A DNA stretch of 42,550 bases from an uncultured Lachnospiraceae bacterium (lineage in GTDB: Bacteria; Bacillota; Clostridia; Lachnospirales; Lachnospiraceae). The notes beneath the pieces are model-generated. The model made no database searches and was not told the origin of the DNA. It saw nothing but the letters and a program-made list of their open reading frames with translations. The stretch spans positions 1 to 42,550 of the forward strand of contig CAJUEX010000028.1 in assembly GCA_910585715.1 (NCBI GenBank), given 5' to 3'. The translations under genes and the position numbers were made by a program. This document shows positions 8,095 to 16,439 of the stretch, in pieces; the stretch's first letter is position 1; each line of letters starts with the position of its first letter.

Positions 8095-9138
8095 ATGAAT
8101 GATATAAAAATAACGGATACTGCCAAAGAATATAAAGTACTTGTTGATAAGATAGCGAAACGAATAGAAGAGGGTGTTGTAAAGGCTGTAACAGAAGTAA
8201 AGAGGAGCCAGTTAGCAACTTATTGGGATAATGGCAGATATATTGTAGAATTTGAGCAGAAAGGGAAAGAGCACGCTGAATATGGATTGAATCTATTAAA
8301 ATCCCTTGCAAACGATTTGACTTTGAGAATGGGAAAAGGGTATAGCAGACCTAATCTCTATAACATGAGAAAATTTTATCAGACATATCCAAATGGATAT
8401 GAAAGTGTAGAAAAGTTGACATGGTCACATATATGCGAATTAATTCGCATTGATGACGAATTGGAACGGGAATTTTATTCTAAACAATGTATTGCAGAGC
8501 ATTGGGATGTCCGTACATTAAAAAGGCAGAAAAAGAGTGCGTTATTTTTGCGGCTGGCAGCCAGCAAGGATAAAAAGGGGATTTTAGAACTTGCAAACAA
8601 GGGCGCTATAATAGAAAAGCCACAGGACATTATAAAAGATGTTTATACACTTGAGTTTTTAAATCTTAATGCAGATAATCATTATGATGAGAGCGAATTA
8701 GAGCGTAAAATATGTGCTAATCTGCAGGAATTTTTGTTAGAATTGGGTAAAGGTTTTACTTTTGTCAAAGAACAGTTTCCTATGAATATCAATAACCATA
8801 TATACAAATGTGATTTAGTATTTTATCACCGTATTTTGAAGTGCTTTGTTTTAATTGATTTAAAGGTGAATGCAGTTCAATATGATGATATCGGGCAAAT
8901 GAATATGTACATGGGATATTTTGCAGAAGAAGAAAATGAACCAGATGATAACCCGCCTATTGGTATTGTGCTAGCGAGAGATAAGGACGAATTGTTAGTA
9001 AAATATGCTACTTATGGAATGGATACAAATTTGTTTGTTTCAAAATATGAGTTGTATTTACCTAATAGGGAAGAATTAAAGCAGTTAGTGGACAAGATTA
9101 TGTTTGATGAAGAGGATAAGAAAAATGCATTTGTCTAG
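8095..9138 (+). CDS. DUF1016 / YhcG-type PD-(D/E)XK nuclease
   Basis: The 347-residue protein is full length for the DUF1016 family. The N-terminal DUF1016 domain (about 15-170) includes YWDNGRYIVEFEQ and SRPNLYNMRKFYQTYP. The C-terminal nuclease domain (about 180-340) shows Asp240 in KCDLVFYH, the D-x-K version of the catalytic core (Asp255, Lys257 in LIDLKV) and Gln268 in IGQMNMYMGYF. AGAGG at 8082-8086 precedes the start. Relatives often travel with mobile elements or restriction loci, and their DNA substrates are poorly known. Here it sits alone inside an insert that also carries decayed xis/int genes, so it is probably cargo. Confidence 0.88.
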   Translation: MNDIKITDTAKEYKVLVDKIAKRIEEGVVKAVTEVKRSQLATYWDNGRYIVEFEQKGKEHAEYGLNLLKSLANDLTLRMGKGYSRPNLYNMRKFYQTYPNGYESVEKLTWSHICELIRIDDELEREFYSKQCIAEHWDVRTLKRQKKSALFLRLAASKDKKGILELANKGAIIEKPQDIIKDVYTLEFLNLNADNHYDESELERKICANLQEFLLELGKGFTFVKEQFPMNINNHIYKCDLVFYHRILKCFVLIDLKVNAVQYDDIGQMNMYMGYFAEEENEPDDNPPIGIVLARDKDELLVKYATYGMDTNLFVSKYELYLPNREELKQLVDKIMFDEEDKKNAFV

Positions 9139-9211
9139 ATTTTTTGATTGCAGAATGCTTGAAAATAAAGGATTTGTAATTATAACAAGTGGATTTTGTC
9201 TAGATTTTTTT
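9130..9211. repeat. 16-bp direct repeat pair at the end of the nuclease gene
   Basis: TTTGTCTAGATTTTTT occurs at 9130-9145, overlapping the nuclease stop codon, and again at 9195-9210. This could be a local duplication or deletion hot spot. Nothing else is recognisable between 9139 and 9316. Confidence 0.6.
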
Positions 9212-9316
9212 AAAACTTGGAAGTTATACAAGAGAAAGAGGTATTGTATTAGATGTGCCATAGGAGATATCGCAAAATAGTACATGGCTAATTTTTTTGT
9301 ATAAGAACTTCAGATA

Positions 9317-9528
9317 ATGCAAATTATAGATAGCAAAGATATCCCTTTATGGCAGAAATACACCCTGACAGTGGAGGAAGCCTCCCGCTACTTTCGTATC
9401 GGGCAGGCAAAGCTGCGCAGGCTTATCAACGAAAATGAGGATGCTGTTTTTGTTCTATGGAAGGGAACAGACCACAGATAAAAAGAAAGCTGTTTGAGGA
9501 ATTTGTAGACCAATTAAATGTAATTTAG
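9317..9528 (+). pseudogene. xis: Tn916-family excisionase (xis), frameshifted
   Basis: From the ATG at 9317 the reading frame gives a Tn916-type excisionase: DIPLWQKYTLTVEEASRYF, then IGQAKLRRLINENEDAVFVLW. A one-base loss near 9461-9468 then shifts the frame, and the correct C-terminus (RPQIKRKLFEEFVDQLNVI) continues in another frame to a stop at 9526-9528. Normal length in this family is about 67-70 residues, so only the frameshift disables it. Excisionases of this group bind the element ends and the int gene follows them, exactly as seen here. Confidence 0.88.
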
Positions 9529-9538
9529 GCATGGCGCA

Positions 9539-9590
9539 GGGAGTTTTGGTGCGGTATAATGATTGTATCATACCGAAGCTCCCATTTTTT
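9539..9590 (+). terminator. Terminator-like hairpin between xis and int remnants
   Basis: A 12-bp stem with G-U pairs (GGGAGTTTTGGT at 9539-9550, ACCGAAGCTCCC at 9572-9583) is followed by A and six T. Confidence 0.6.
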
Positions 9591-9609
9591 ATGAAAGGAG
9601 CGAAAAATT

Positions 9610-9935
9610 ATGACAGAGAAAAGACGGGATAAAAAAGGAAGAATTTTAAGGAAAGGGGAATTGTAGAGAAGTGACGGACGCTATATGTACCGCTACACGA
9701 ATATGAGCGGCGAACGTCAAGTAGAATACAGCCCTTATTATTGGATGTTTGAGTTTTTCTTTGAAACCGGAACAAGGTGAGGAGAGGGAATCGGCTTGCA
9801 CTGGAAAAATGCCGATTTCAGAGAAATTTATCAAAATTGACCATCAGTTACTGTATGAATTGAATGAGGAAGGAAAACGGAGATTTGTATCCCCGCTGTT
9901 TACAGTCTCTTGTAGATATTTGCAAAGATATCCTA
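9610..9935 (+). pseudogene. int: Tn916-family tyrosine integrase (int) remnant
   Basis: An ATG at 9610 after AAAGGAGCG opens MTEKRRDKKGRILRKGE, the typical arm-binding N-terminus of Tn916-like integrases. Codon 19 is TAG, and the frame then continues as RSDGRYMYRYTNMSGERQ. After about 45 codons there is a large internal deletion. The sequence resumes at the catalytic domain with FFFETGTR (the box I arginine motif), a TGA, GEGIGLHWKNADF, a frameshift, and then KFIKIDHQLLYELNEEG. The rest of the catalytic domain, including the tyrosine, is missing. No functional recombinase can be made. The remnant stops just before the right copy of the 20-bp repeat, where the end of such an element is expected. 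Confidence 0.85.
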
Positions 9936-9942
9936 ACTTTCG

Positions 9943-9962
9943 TAACCTTACAAAACCGTAAG
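9943..9962. repeat. 20-bp direct repeat, right copy (putative Bce operator)
   Basis: TAACCTTACAAAACCGTAAG is identical to 7760-7779. It lies 100 bp upstream of the ABC ATPase start, with a possible -10 (TAAGAT, 10015-10020) downstream. This is the place where the operator of a Bce-type response regulator would be expected. Confidence 0.75.
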
Positions 9963-10062
9963 ATTAGAAAAAGAAATGTAAGCCAAATCTAAGGCAGACC
10001 ATTTCTTTTTTTGCTAAGATACCTTTATCAGACAGAAACACAGCATACAGGAGGACGCAGAC

Positions 10063-10830
10063 ATGGCATTATTGACAGTAAACAACTTAAAAAAAGTATA
10101 TACCACAAGGCTTGGCGGCAATAAAGTAGAAGCTTTAAGAGACGTGAATTTTTCCGTGGAGGAAGGAGAATATGTAGCGATTATGGGTGAATCCGGCTCA
10201 GGAAAGACTACACTTCTAAATATTCTGGCTTCCGTAGACCGGCCTACAAGCGGGGAGGTGCTGCTGAAGGGAGAAAAGACCACAAGCGTAAAGGATGCAT
10301 ACCTTGCAAAATTTCGCAGGGAGCATCTGGGATTTGTATTTCAGGATTTTAATCTGCTGGATAATTTTTCTGTGGAAGACAACATTTATCTTCCTCTTGT
10401 TCTGGCAGGAAAGAAATACAGCAAAATGATTCCAAAGCTGCAGGTGATTGCCAAAAAACTCGGCATTCTGGAAATTTTGAAAAAATATCCCTATGAAATA
10501 TCAGGAGGACAAAAGCAGAGAACAGCCGTGGCAAGGGCGCTCATTACGGAACCGGATATTTTGCTGGCAGATGAGCCTACCGGAGCGTTGGACTCCAGGT
10601 CGTCCGATGATTTGCTCAAGACATTTTCCCATATCCATAAGGACGGACAGACGATTTTAATGGTTACCCACAGCGTCAGAGCAGCAAGCCATGCTGACAG
10701 GGTGCTTTTTATTAAGGATGGGGAAATATTCCATCAGATTTACAGAGGGACAATAACCAATGAGGAAATGTATAAAAAGATTTCCGATTCACTTACAATT
10801 CTTTTGGCAGGTGGTGATTTAAATGAATAG
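10063..10830 (+). CDS. BceA-like ABC transporter ATP-binding protein
   Basis: This 255-residue ATPase belongs to the MacB/BceA/LolD type. Visible motifs are Walker A GESGSGKTT (42-50), the signature SGGQKQR (147-153) and Walker B with Asp170-Glu171 (ILLADEPTGALD). AGGAGG at 10049-10054 precedes the ATG. The permease gene overlaps its end by 8 nt. It is the energy-providing half of the detoxification transporter whose regulators lie at 6057-7762. In the family, the transporter also acts as the sensor for the kinase. Confidence 0.92.
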   Translation: MALLTVNNLKKVYTTRLGGNKVEALRDVNFSVEEGEYVAIMGESGSGKTTLLNILASVDRPTSGEVLLKGEKTTSVKDAYLAKFRREHLGFVFQDFNLLDNFSVEDNIYLPLVLAGKKYSKMIPKLQVIAKKLGILEILKKYPYEISGGQKQRTAVARALITEPDILLADEPTGALDSRSSDDLLKTFSHIHKDGQTILMVTHSVRAASHADRVLFIKDGEIFHQIYRGTITNEEMYKKISDSLTILLAGGDLNE

Positions 10831-12853
10831 CAAATTGTATGTAAAGTTAGCCGGGAACAACTTAAAAAAGAATAAAAGTGCCTTTATTCCATTTGGGCTT
10901 TCCTGCGCCATGATGATAGCAATGTTTTATATGCTTGCTTCCATTACAGGTCAGGTTACTGACGATATGTTTTATGGGGCAAGAACCATGAAGTCAGTGC
11001 TGGAAATAGGCGTTAGGATTTGCGGTATCTTTTCCGTGGCAGTCATTTTTTATACTAATAACTTCCTGATGAAGCAAAGAACGAGAGAACTGGGACTTTA
11101 CAGCATCCTGGGCATGGAAAAAAAGCATATCCGAAAGGTTTTATTTTGGGAATCCTTCATTGTGGGCAGTTTCAGCATACTTGCAGGTCTGGCAGCAGGC
11201 ATCCTGTTTTCAAAACTGATGTTTTTAGTATTGTTGAATTTGTTAAATCTGGAAACAAGCTTCCGATTTGTAATATCCATTGCAGCAATAAAAGTAACAG
11301 CATTGCTTTTTATAGGAATCTTTCTGATTATTATGCTCTATAATCAAATCAGACTGTTCCGTTTAAAGCCTATTGATTTATTAAATGAATCCAAAGCGGG
11401 GGAGAAAGAACCGAAAGCAAACTGGTTTCTGGCAGCAGTAGGTTTTATATGCCTTGGAATCGGATATTATATTGCCGTTTCAACCAAAAATCCCATAAGG
11501 GCCATAAACTATTTCTTTTTTGCAGTATTGCTGGTCATTGCAGGTACCTATTCCCTCTTTATCAGCGGAAGCATAGCCATATTAAAGCTTTTAAAAAAGC
11601 GGAAAAACTTTTATTATCATAAAAATCATTTTATTACTGTATCTTTTATGACATACCGGATGAAACAAAATGCGGCAGGGCTTGCCAATATATGTATTTT
11701 AAGCACAGCTGTGTTAGTGGTGCTGTCCTCTACGGTTTCTCTCTACTCGGGACTGGAAAGCGTTATGCGCACCAGATATCCAAAGGACGTGACTGCAGGC
11801 GCCTTATATATGCCAAATGAGGATGAAGAAGAAAATATTTATGATATGGGACTTTTAGAAAAAGTAATAGATGAACAGTGCAGAAAATATGGAGTAAAAA
11901 AGGAAAATCCGGAGAGCAGGTATTCCTTATCTCTTCTGATAGGCTTTAAGGATGGCAGCCTGTTTCCGGCGGATAATCAGAACTTAAGTTCCATGAAAAT
12001 AGTGGAAGGATGGGTTTTGGAGGATTTTAAACGTATTACTAACGAGAATTATACATTAAAACAGGGAGAAGTGCTTTGGTTTGATAACTTTTCCGGCGAA
12101 GAAAAACAAATGGACTTATTGGAAATCGGCAGCTTTTCGGCAAGGGTAACAAATAAGAATGAATTAGGCGGAGATATAGAAGATTACTTTACAGAACAGG
12201 ATTATGGAATTGACGAGATACTTTTAGTAGTTCCGGACAGGGAAACCCTTGCTGAGCTTTCAGATGCCTATACAGAGTTTGTTTATGGGGATAATACAGA
12301 AACGCTGCATCCTGTAGAGTATAGCTATAGTTTTGATTTAAATGGAGACTTGGAGCGGAAAACGAATTTCTGCAACTCACTAAGGGAAGCATTAAATAAT
12401 GCCGGAATCCCTCATGTATCAATCGTGGAAGATATCTTTACAACCAGACAGGAGATTCTGGGAATGTACGGAAGCCTGTTCTTTCTGGGAATTTTTATGG
12501 GAACTCTGTTCCTGCTCACTACTGTATTGATTATATATTACAAGCAGATTTCGGAAGGTTATGAGGACAGAAGCCGTTTTCTTATTTTGCAGAAGGTGGG
12601 CATGAGCAAGGAAGAAGTAAAAAAGCTCATCCACAGTCAGATACTCGGTATCTTCTTCCTGCCTATTCTGTTGGCAGTAATACATGTGGCATTTGCCTTT
12701 CCGATTTTAAAAAGGATATTGTTTATGCTGGACCTTTCAAATGTGCCGCTGTTTATTGGCTGCACCATTGGAACCATACTTATTTTCTTTCTGGTGTATG
12801 GGGTTGTGTATGGAGTGACTGCCAGGGTGTATTATAAGCTGGTGAATGAATAG
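10823..12853 (+). CDS. BceB-like FtsX-domain permease
   Basis: The 676-residue protein has the Bce permease layout: an N-terminal group of membrane helices including an FtsX domain (about 18-310, seven helices), a large extracellular domain (about 315-535) and three C-terminal helices in a second FtsX domain (about 535-670). The large extracellular domain, with the transmembrane part, is where peptide antibiotics are recognised in BceB. RTRELGLYSILGMEKK is the typical cytoplasmic loop after helix 2. The substrate cannot be predicted from sequence. Bacitracin, lantibiotics and other lipid II-targeting peptides are the known range. Confidence 0.9.
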   Translation: MNSKLYVKLAGNNLKKNKSAFIPFGLSCAMMIAMFYMLASITGQVTDDMFYGARTMKSVLEIGVRICGIFSVAVIFYTNNFLMKQRTRELGLYSILGMEKKHIRKVLFWESFIVGSFSILAGLAAGILFSKLMFLVLLNLLNLETSFRFVISIAAIKVTALLFIGIFLIIMLYNQIRLFRLKPIDLLNESKAGEKEPKANWFLAAVGFICLGIGYYIAVSTKNPIRAINYFFFAVLLVIAGTYSLFISGSIAILKLLKKRKNFYYHKNHFITVSFMTYRMKQNAAGLANICILSTAVLVVLSSTVSLYSGLESVMRTRYPKDVTAGALYMPNEDEEENIYDMGLLEKVIDEQCRKYGVKKENPESRYSLSLLIGFKDGSLFPADNQNLSSMKIVEGWVLEDFKRITNENYTLKQGEVLWFDNFSGEEKQMDLLEIGSFSARVTNKNELGGDIEDYFTEQDYGIDEILLVVPDRETLAELSDAYTEFVYGDNTETLHPVEYSYSFDLNGDLERKTNFCNSLREALNNAGIPHVSIVEDIFTTRQEILGMYGSLFFLGIFMGTLFLLTTVLIIYYKQISEGYEDRSRFLILQKVGMSKEEVKKLIHSQILGIFFLPILLAVIHVAFAFPILKRILFMLDLSNVPLFIGCTIGTILIFFLVYGVVYGVTARVYYKLVNE

Positions 12854-12952
12854 AATTGAATAAAGTTCTTTATGGTAAATGAATAAACCACCCGTTTTGG
12901 CACACCAATATAAACCACAACAATTTTACTCTAATTGTGTCAAGTACTTGTA

Positions 12953-12982
12953 TTGATAAGGTTAGAAAAAATATGGTAAACT
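12953..12982 (+). promoter_or_regulatory. Probable tcdA promoter
   Basis: TTGATA (12953-12958), an 18-bp spacer and TAAACT (12977-12982). A 6-bp inverted repeat ATGGTA/TACCAT overlaps the -10. Confidence 0.45.
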
Positions 12983-13049
12983 ATATACCATGTACAGGCA
13001 AATTCTATAGATTGATATAATTACACATAAAAAGAGCGGAAGGAGTCAT

Positions 13050-13802
13050 ATGTCAGAACAATTTTCAAGGACAGAGCTGCTTTTGGGAAAAGAAGCGATG
13101 GAAGCATTAAAAAAAGCAAGGGTGGCAGTATTTGGAATTGGCGGAGTGGGAGGATATACGGTAGAGGCCCTTGCCAGGTCAGGAATCGGGACCTTTGATT
13201 TAATTGATAATGACCGGGTATGCCTTACCAATATAAACCGCCAGATTATTGCCACAAGAAAGACAATCGGACAATATAAAGTAGACGTAATGAAAGAGAG
13301 GATACTGGATATTAATCCGGAGGCGGCAGTGTATACCCACCGGTGCTTTTATCTTCCGGAGAAAAAAGAAGACTTTTGCTTTTCTGACTATACCTATGTG
13401 GTGGATGCAGTGGACACGGTAACGGCAAAAATTGAGCTTGTGCTGCAGGCCCAGGCAGCAGGCGTCCCTATTATCAGCTGCATGGGAGCCGGCAATAAAT
13501 TGGATCCAACCATGTTTCAGGTGGAGGATATTTACAAGACAAGCATGTGTCCTTTGGCAAAGGTAATGAGAAAGGAGCTTCGGGCAAGGGGAGTAAAAAA
13601 ACTAAAGGTAGTCTATTCTAGAGAACCGGCAGTGACGCCTGGGAAAAGTTTTTGTAAAGGGGAAGAATTGTGTGAAAATGACATGGAGGGTACTAAAAAC
13701 GGAAAGCGGGCAATTCCCGGCAGCACAGCTTTTGTACCTTCTGTGGCGGGTCTGATTATGGCAGGTGAAGTGATAAAGGATATTGTGGGACTTCATAAGT
13801 GA
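13050..13802 (+). CDS. tcdA: tRNA threonylcarbamoyladenosine dehydratase (TcdA/CsdL, E1-like)
   Basis: The 250-residue ThiF/E1-superfamily protein uses ATP to cyclise t6A to ct6A at position 37 of ANN-decoding tRNAs. The nucleotide-binding GIGGVGGYTVEALARSGIG (about 29-47) is followed by IDNDRVCLTNINRQ, the hallmark of the TcdA/ThiF fold. VDAVDTVTAKIEL and CMGAGNKLDPTMFQ are typical of TcdA rather than of ThiF or MoeB, and there are no zinc CxxC pairs. The start follows GGAAGGAG. The gene stands alone between a promoter and a bidirectional terminator. Confidence 0.88.
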   Translation: MSEQFSRTELLLGKEAMEALKKARVAVFGIGGVGGYTVEALARSGIGTFDLIDNDRVCLTNINRQIIATRKTIGQYKVDVMKERILDINPEAAVYTHRCFYLPEKKEDFCFSDYTYVVDAVDTVTAKIELVLQAQAAGVPIISCMGAGNKLDPTMFQVEDIYKTSMCPLAKVMRKELRARGVKKLKVVYSREPAVTPGKSFCKGEELCENDMEGTKNGKRAIPGSTAFVPSVAGLIMAGEVIKDIVGLHK

Positions 13803-13861
13803 GTTTAGTCCTGCAGGTAACGGGCAAAGAGTTTTTCAATTGCCTGTATGTTGACAGAAAA

Positions 13862-13907
13862 AGAACCCCGTAAGGTTTTGGGAAAGCCTTACGGGGCTCT
13901 TTTTTAT
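13862..13907. terminator. Bidirectional terminator between tcdA and hsp20
   Basis: The arms AGAACCCCGTAAGG (13862-13875) and CCTTACGGGGCTCT (13887-13900) pair with one mismatch. A T-run follows on the plus strand and an A-run precedes it, so it can serve both convergent genes. Confidence 0.85.
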
Positions 13908-13951
13908 CTTTTTCAGGGAAATGCTCCTGATTTTATGAAAGAAATAACGGA

Positions 13952-14386
13952 TTACTGGATTGCAATATATTTCCTCTCCTCCACTTCCGGAACAGAAGGA
14001 GCCTTTGGAATGTGAAGATTTAAAATGCCGTTTTCAAAGCTTGCCTGAATATCCTCCTGCTTTACATGCTCTCCTACATAAAAACTCCTCTGGCATTTGC
14101 CGGTAAACCGTTCTTTGTGAATAAATTTGCCGTTGTCGTCCTTAATGTCTTTTTCTTCATTGTGCTTTGCCTGAATGTAAAGGTAGCCATCCTTCAGTTC
14201 TGCCTGAATGTCCTCTTTCTTATAGCCGGGCAGCTCCAATGCCATTTCATACTTATCGTCATACTCCTTTACGTCCGTATTCATAAGGCTGTTCATGTTG
14301 TTGTGGGGCATTCTCCCAAAGTCTCCGAAAGCATCCCGGAAAAAATCGTCCATAAAATTATTTGAAAAGATACTTGGTGTTAACAT
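13952..14386 (-). CDS. Small heat shock protein Hsp20
   Basis: The start at 14386 is set by AAGGAGG (plus-strand 14396-14402), 9 nt upstream, giving 144 residues. Upstream in-frame starts lack ribosome sites. An N-terminal hydrophobic arm (MLTPSIFSNNFMDDFF) is followed by the alpha-crystallin domain (about 40-135), with YEMALELPGYKKEDIQAELKDGYL and the closing ENGILNLHIPK motif (G-x-L pattern). It is an ATP-independent holdase that keeps unfolding proteins soluble. A CIRCE-like element overlaps its promoter, so heat-inducible control by HrcA is likely. Confidence 0.93.
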   Translation of the reverse strand: MLTPSIFSNNFMDDFFRDAFGDFGRMPHNNMNSLMNTDVKEYDDKYEMALELPGYKKEDIQAELKDGYLYIQAKHNEEKDIKDDNGKFIHKERFTGKCQRSFYVGEHVKQEDIQASFENGILNLHIPKAPSVPEVEERKYIAIQ

Positions 14387-14456
14387 AATGTTCATCCTCC
14401 TTATTGTCGGCTGCTGATTTATTTCAGCAGTGATAAATGTTTTAATTGTTATATTT

Positions 14457-14501
14457 ATTATATAACACACATTGTTAGCAGAGTCAAGAGGCGAGTGCTA
14501 A
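14457..14501 (-). promoter_or_regulatory. hsp20 promoter with CIRCE-like HrcA operator
   Basis: On the minus strand TTGACT (14487-14482) and TATAAT (14462-14457) form a promoter with a 19-bp spacer, or 17 bp if TATATA at 14464-14459 is used. The inverted repeat TTAGCAGAG-N9-GAGTGCTAA (14475-14501) overlaps the -35. Compared with CIRCE (TTAGCACTC-N9-GAGTGCTAA) the right half is perfect and the left half matches 6 of 9. A 7-bp hairpin (14411-14430) lies in the untranslated leader. Confidence 0.8.
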
Positions 14502-14782
14502 TTTTTTAAAAATTTTTTTGATTTACTAATTTTCTGCTGCATGGCTGCATCAAACTTCAACATCAAACAATCATGTGCTTTTTCTGCATTTGCAATTATA
14601 GAGCATCCGGATATTTTTCCGGCAACGGATAACTTGTAAACCATTTCCTGACGGCTTGACATTGTAGAGCGCTGACTATTTAAATACTTGAATTGCAAAG
14701 GGACTTATGATAAAATGTAAAACATATATCGTATAATAGTACAAAACTTTTAGAAAAGAAGAGAAAGAAGAGAGGGAAAAGA

Positions 14783-15280
14783 ATGGCAGCAAAAGAAATG
14801 GTTTGGAATTTTGACGCACAAGGAATTCCATACAAAATTAAATTGAAAAAGAATAAGGTATCGATAAACGGCGCTGAGCCTGTGGCATTGGATATGTTCA
14901 AAAGAAAATCAAATTTCATTGGGGTAAATTATTCCATAATGATTGAAGGAAAGGAGGCAATACTGCATATGAGACAGTTTGGCGCTCCGGTTCTGAGCTA
15001 TGATGGCAGAGATTGCGCTACGGGAAAAGAATATACTCCCGTAAAGGTGCCTGGCTGGACATGGGTTTTTATTGTTCTGCATGCGATAGATTTCTTTTTC
15101 CTAATCGGCGGAGCAGTTGGTGGAGTGGTTCAGGCTTTAATTGCCATTGCGATGGCAACAGTAGCTTCCGATACGAGAAAGTCAACAGGCGTGCGCGTGC
15201 TGGCATGTCTGGGAATTTGGTTAGTGTCAACAGTTGTGCAGTTTGTCCTGGCGCTTGGGCTTGCTTTACTACTGTATTGA
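14783..15280 (+). CDS. Small membrane protein of unknown function
   Basis: This 165-residue protein is not recognised. Residues 1-90 form a soluble, basic domain predicted to be beta-rich (WNFDAQGIPYKIKLKKNKVSI). Three hydrophobic segments follow at about 92-110, 112-128 and 138-163. AGAGGGAAAAG precedes the start. Its neighbours (hsp20 on the other strand, AraC regulator) do not suggest a role. Confidence 0.6.
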   Translation: MAAKEMVWNFDAQGIPYKIKLKKNKVSINGAEPVALDMFKRKSNFIGVNYSIMIEGKEAILHMRQFGAPVLSYDGRDCATGKEYTPVKVPGWTWVFIVLHAIDFFFLIGGAVGGVVQALIAIAMATVASDTRKSTGVRVLACLGIWLVSTVVQFVLALGLALLLY

Positions 15281-15412
15281 TGTGGCGGCTGGTTTTAATA
15301 TTGACATATTCATGATTTATTCCTGTCCTGTAAATCTGTTCCATTTGTCACAAAAACTATATAATTTATAAAATGATAAAACTTGATTATTACAATATTT
15401 GACGTTGACTTC

Positions 15413-16294
15413 CTAAGGCAGCTTTCGGTATTCTCTTGGGGTCTTTCCGAATTTTTCCTTAAAAGCCCGTATAAAATAGGAATGGTTATGAAACCCCACT
15501 TCTTCTGAAACAGACAGTATAGAATATTCCGTGTTCACAAGCAGGCTGGCTGCCATTTCTAAGCGGTAATGCTTTACATATTGCAGAAAAGATGTTCCTG
15601 TTGCGGATTTGAAAAATTTCATAAAATAAGAAGGGCTGAAATTACAAAGGGCAGCCGCTTCCTCAATGGTAATGGGATTGGAATAGTTATTTTCCACATA
15701 AAAAAGAATCTGTTTAATTTGTTGAATCTTGGAAGTGTTTTCGGTTAAATACTTCTTATCGACAACCTGTTTTAACGGTTCCAAATAATAAAATAGCAGC
15801 ATAAGCCGGGATTTTGTCAAAAGTTCAAATCCCGGCTCCCTTATTTTTCGGTCTCTAATAAGTACTTCCATACAATTTCGGATTTGGGAATAATGTTTCA
15901 TTTGAGGCTTTAAAATGGAAGGAAGCAGGGCGGTTCCCTCCATATAGGGAAGCAGATACTTTGTATTGCAAATATCAGTTTCTCTGCACAAAAGCAGGGA
16001 AAAGTCAAAAATGATATTATAGTAAACAGAAGAAATCAGCTTGTTTTCCTCAATGGAATGGAGCTGGCCGGGAGTGATAAACAGGATATCGCCCTGTTCC
16101 AGACGGTAAGTCTCCAGATTTAAAGTGACATGGCATATGCCTTCCTCCACATAAATGATTTCCATTTCAGGGTGCCAGTGGATAGGGTAGGAGGTGAAAA
16201 AGTCGGGAATCATGCATTTGTAAATAGTAAAGGGAAACTGGATATTGCCATGTTTCCGTTTTTCTTTATAATTGTGATAATTTTTTGTGTGCAT
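15413..16294 (-). CDS. AraC-family regulator with cupin sensor domain
   Basis: The 293-residue protein has an N-terminal cupin-type sensing domain (about 30-110, with HWHPEMEIIYVEEG and a GDILFITPGQLHS strand pair) and two C-terminal helix-turn-helix motifs (about 195-290). The second is YSILSVSEEVGFHNHSYFIR followed by FKEKFGKTPREYRK. It is divergent from the MATE exporter gene with a 145-bp shared intergenic region. By position it is a candidate regulator of the exporter in response to a small ligand. The ligand is unknown. Confidence 0.88.
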   Translation of the reverse strand: MHTKNYHNYKEKRKHGNIQFPFTIYKCMIPDFFTSYPIHWHPEMEIIYVEEGICHVTLNLETYRLEQGDILFITPGQLHSIEENKLISSVYYNIIFDFSLLLCRETDICNTKYLLPYMEGTALLPSILKPQMKHYSQIRNCMEVLIRDRKIREPGFELLTKSRLMLLFYYLEPLKQVVDKKYLTENTSKIQQIKQILFYVENNYSNPITIEEAAALCNFSPSYFMKFFKSATGTSFLQYVKHYRLEMAASLLVNTEYSILSVSEEVGFHNHSYFIRAFKEKFGKTPREYRKLP

Positions 16295-16439
16295 AGTAAC
16301 TCCTATAAAAGACTGTATTTTCCTATGTGAAAAATCAATAAAAGTAGTATTGTGTTATTTTTTGACCATATTATACTAGAAAAAACCATTTGAGTATAGT
16401 ATTATATCATAAAATAAAACGAAAAAGAGCGATGCTGCT
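16295..16439. promoter_or_regulatory. Divergent AraC / MATE intergenic control region
   Basis: This AT-rich 145-bp region contains several -10-like hexamers in both directions (TATTATACTAG and TATAGTATTATATC). It must hold the start sites of both divergent genes and probably AraC binding sites. I could not assign individual sites with certainty. Confidence 0.4.

Noticed and set aside
9749..9961. 70-codon plus-strand frame with IDHQLL
   Set aside because: It is part of the frameshifted integrase remnant (catalytic domain fragment), not a separate gene.
14498..14698. Minus-strand frame of 66 codons between hsp20 and the small membrane protein
   Set aside because: No ribosome site before either possible ATG, and its stop lies inside the CIRCE element. 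It could be a decayed fragment, but there is not enough support for a gene.
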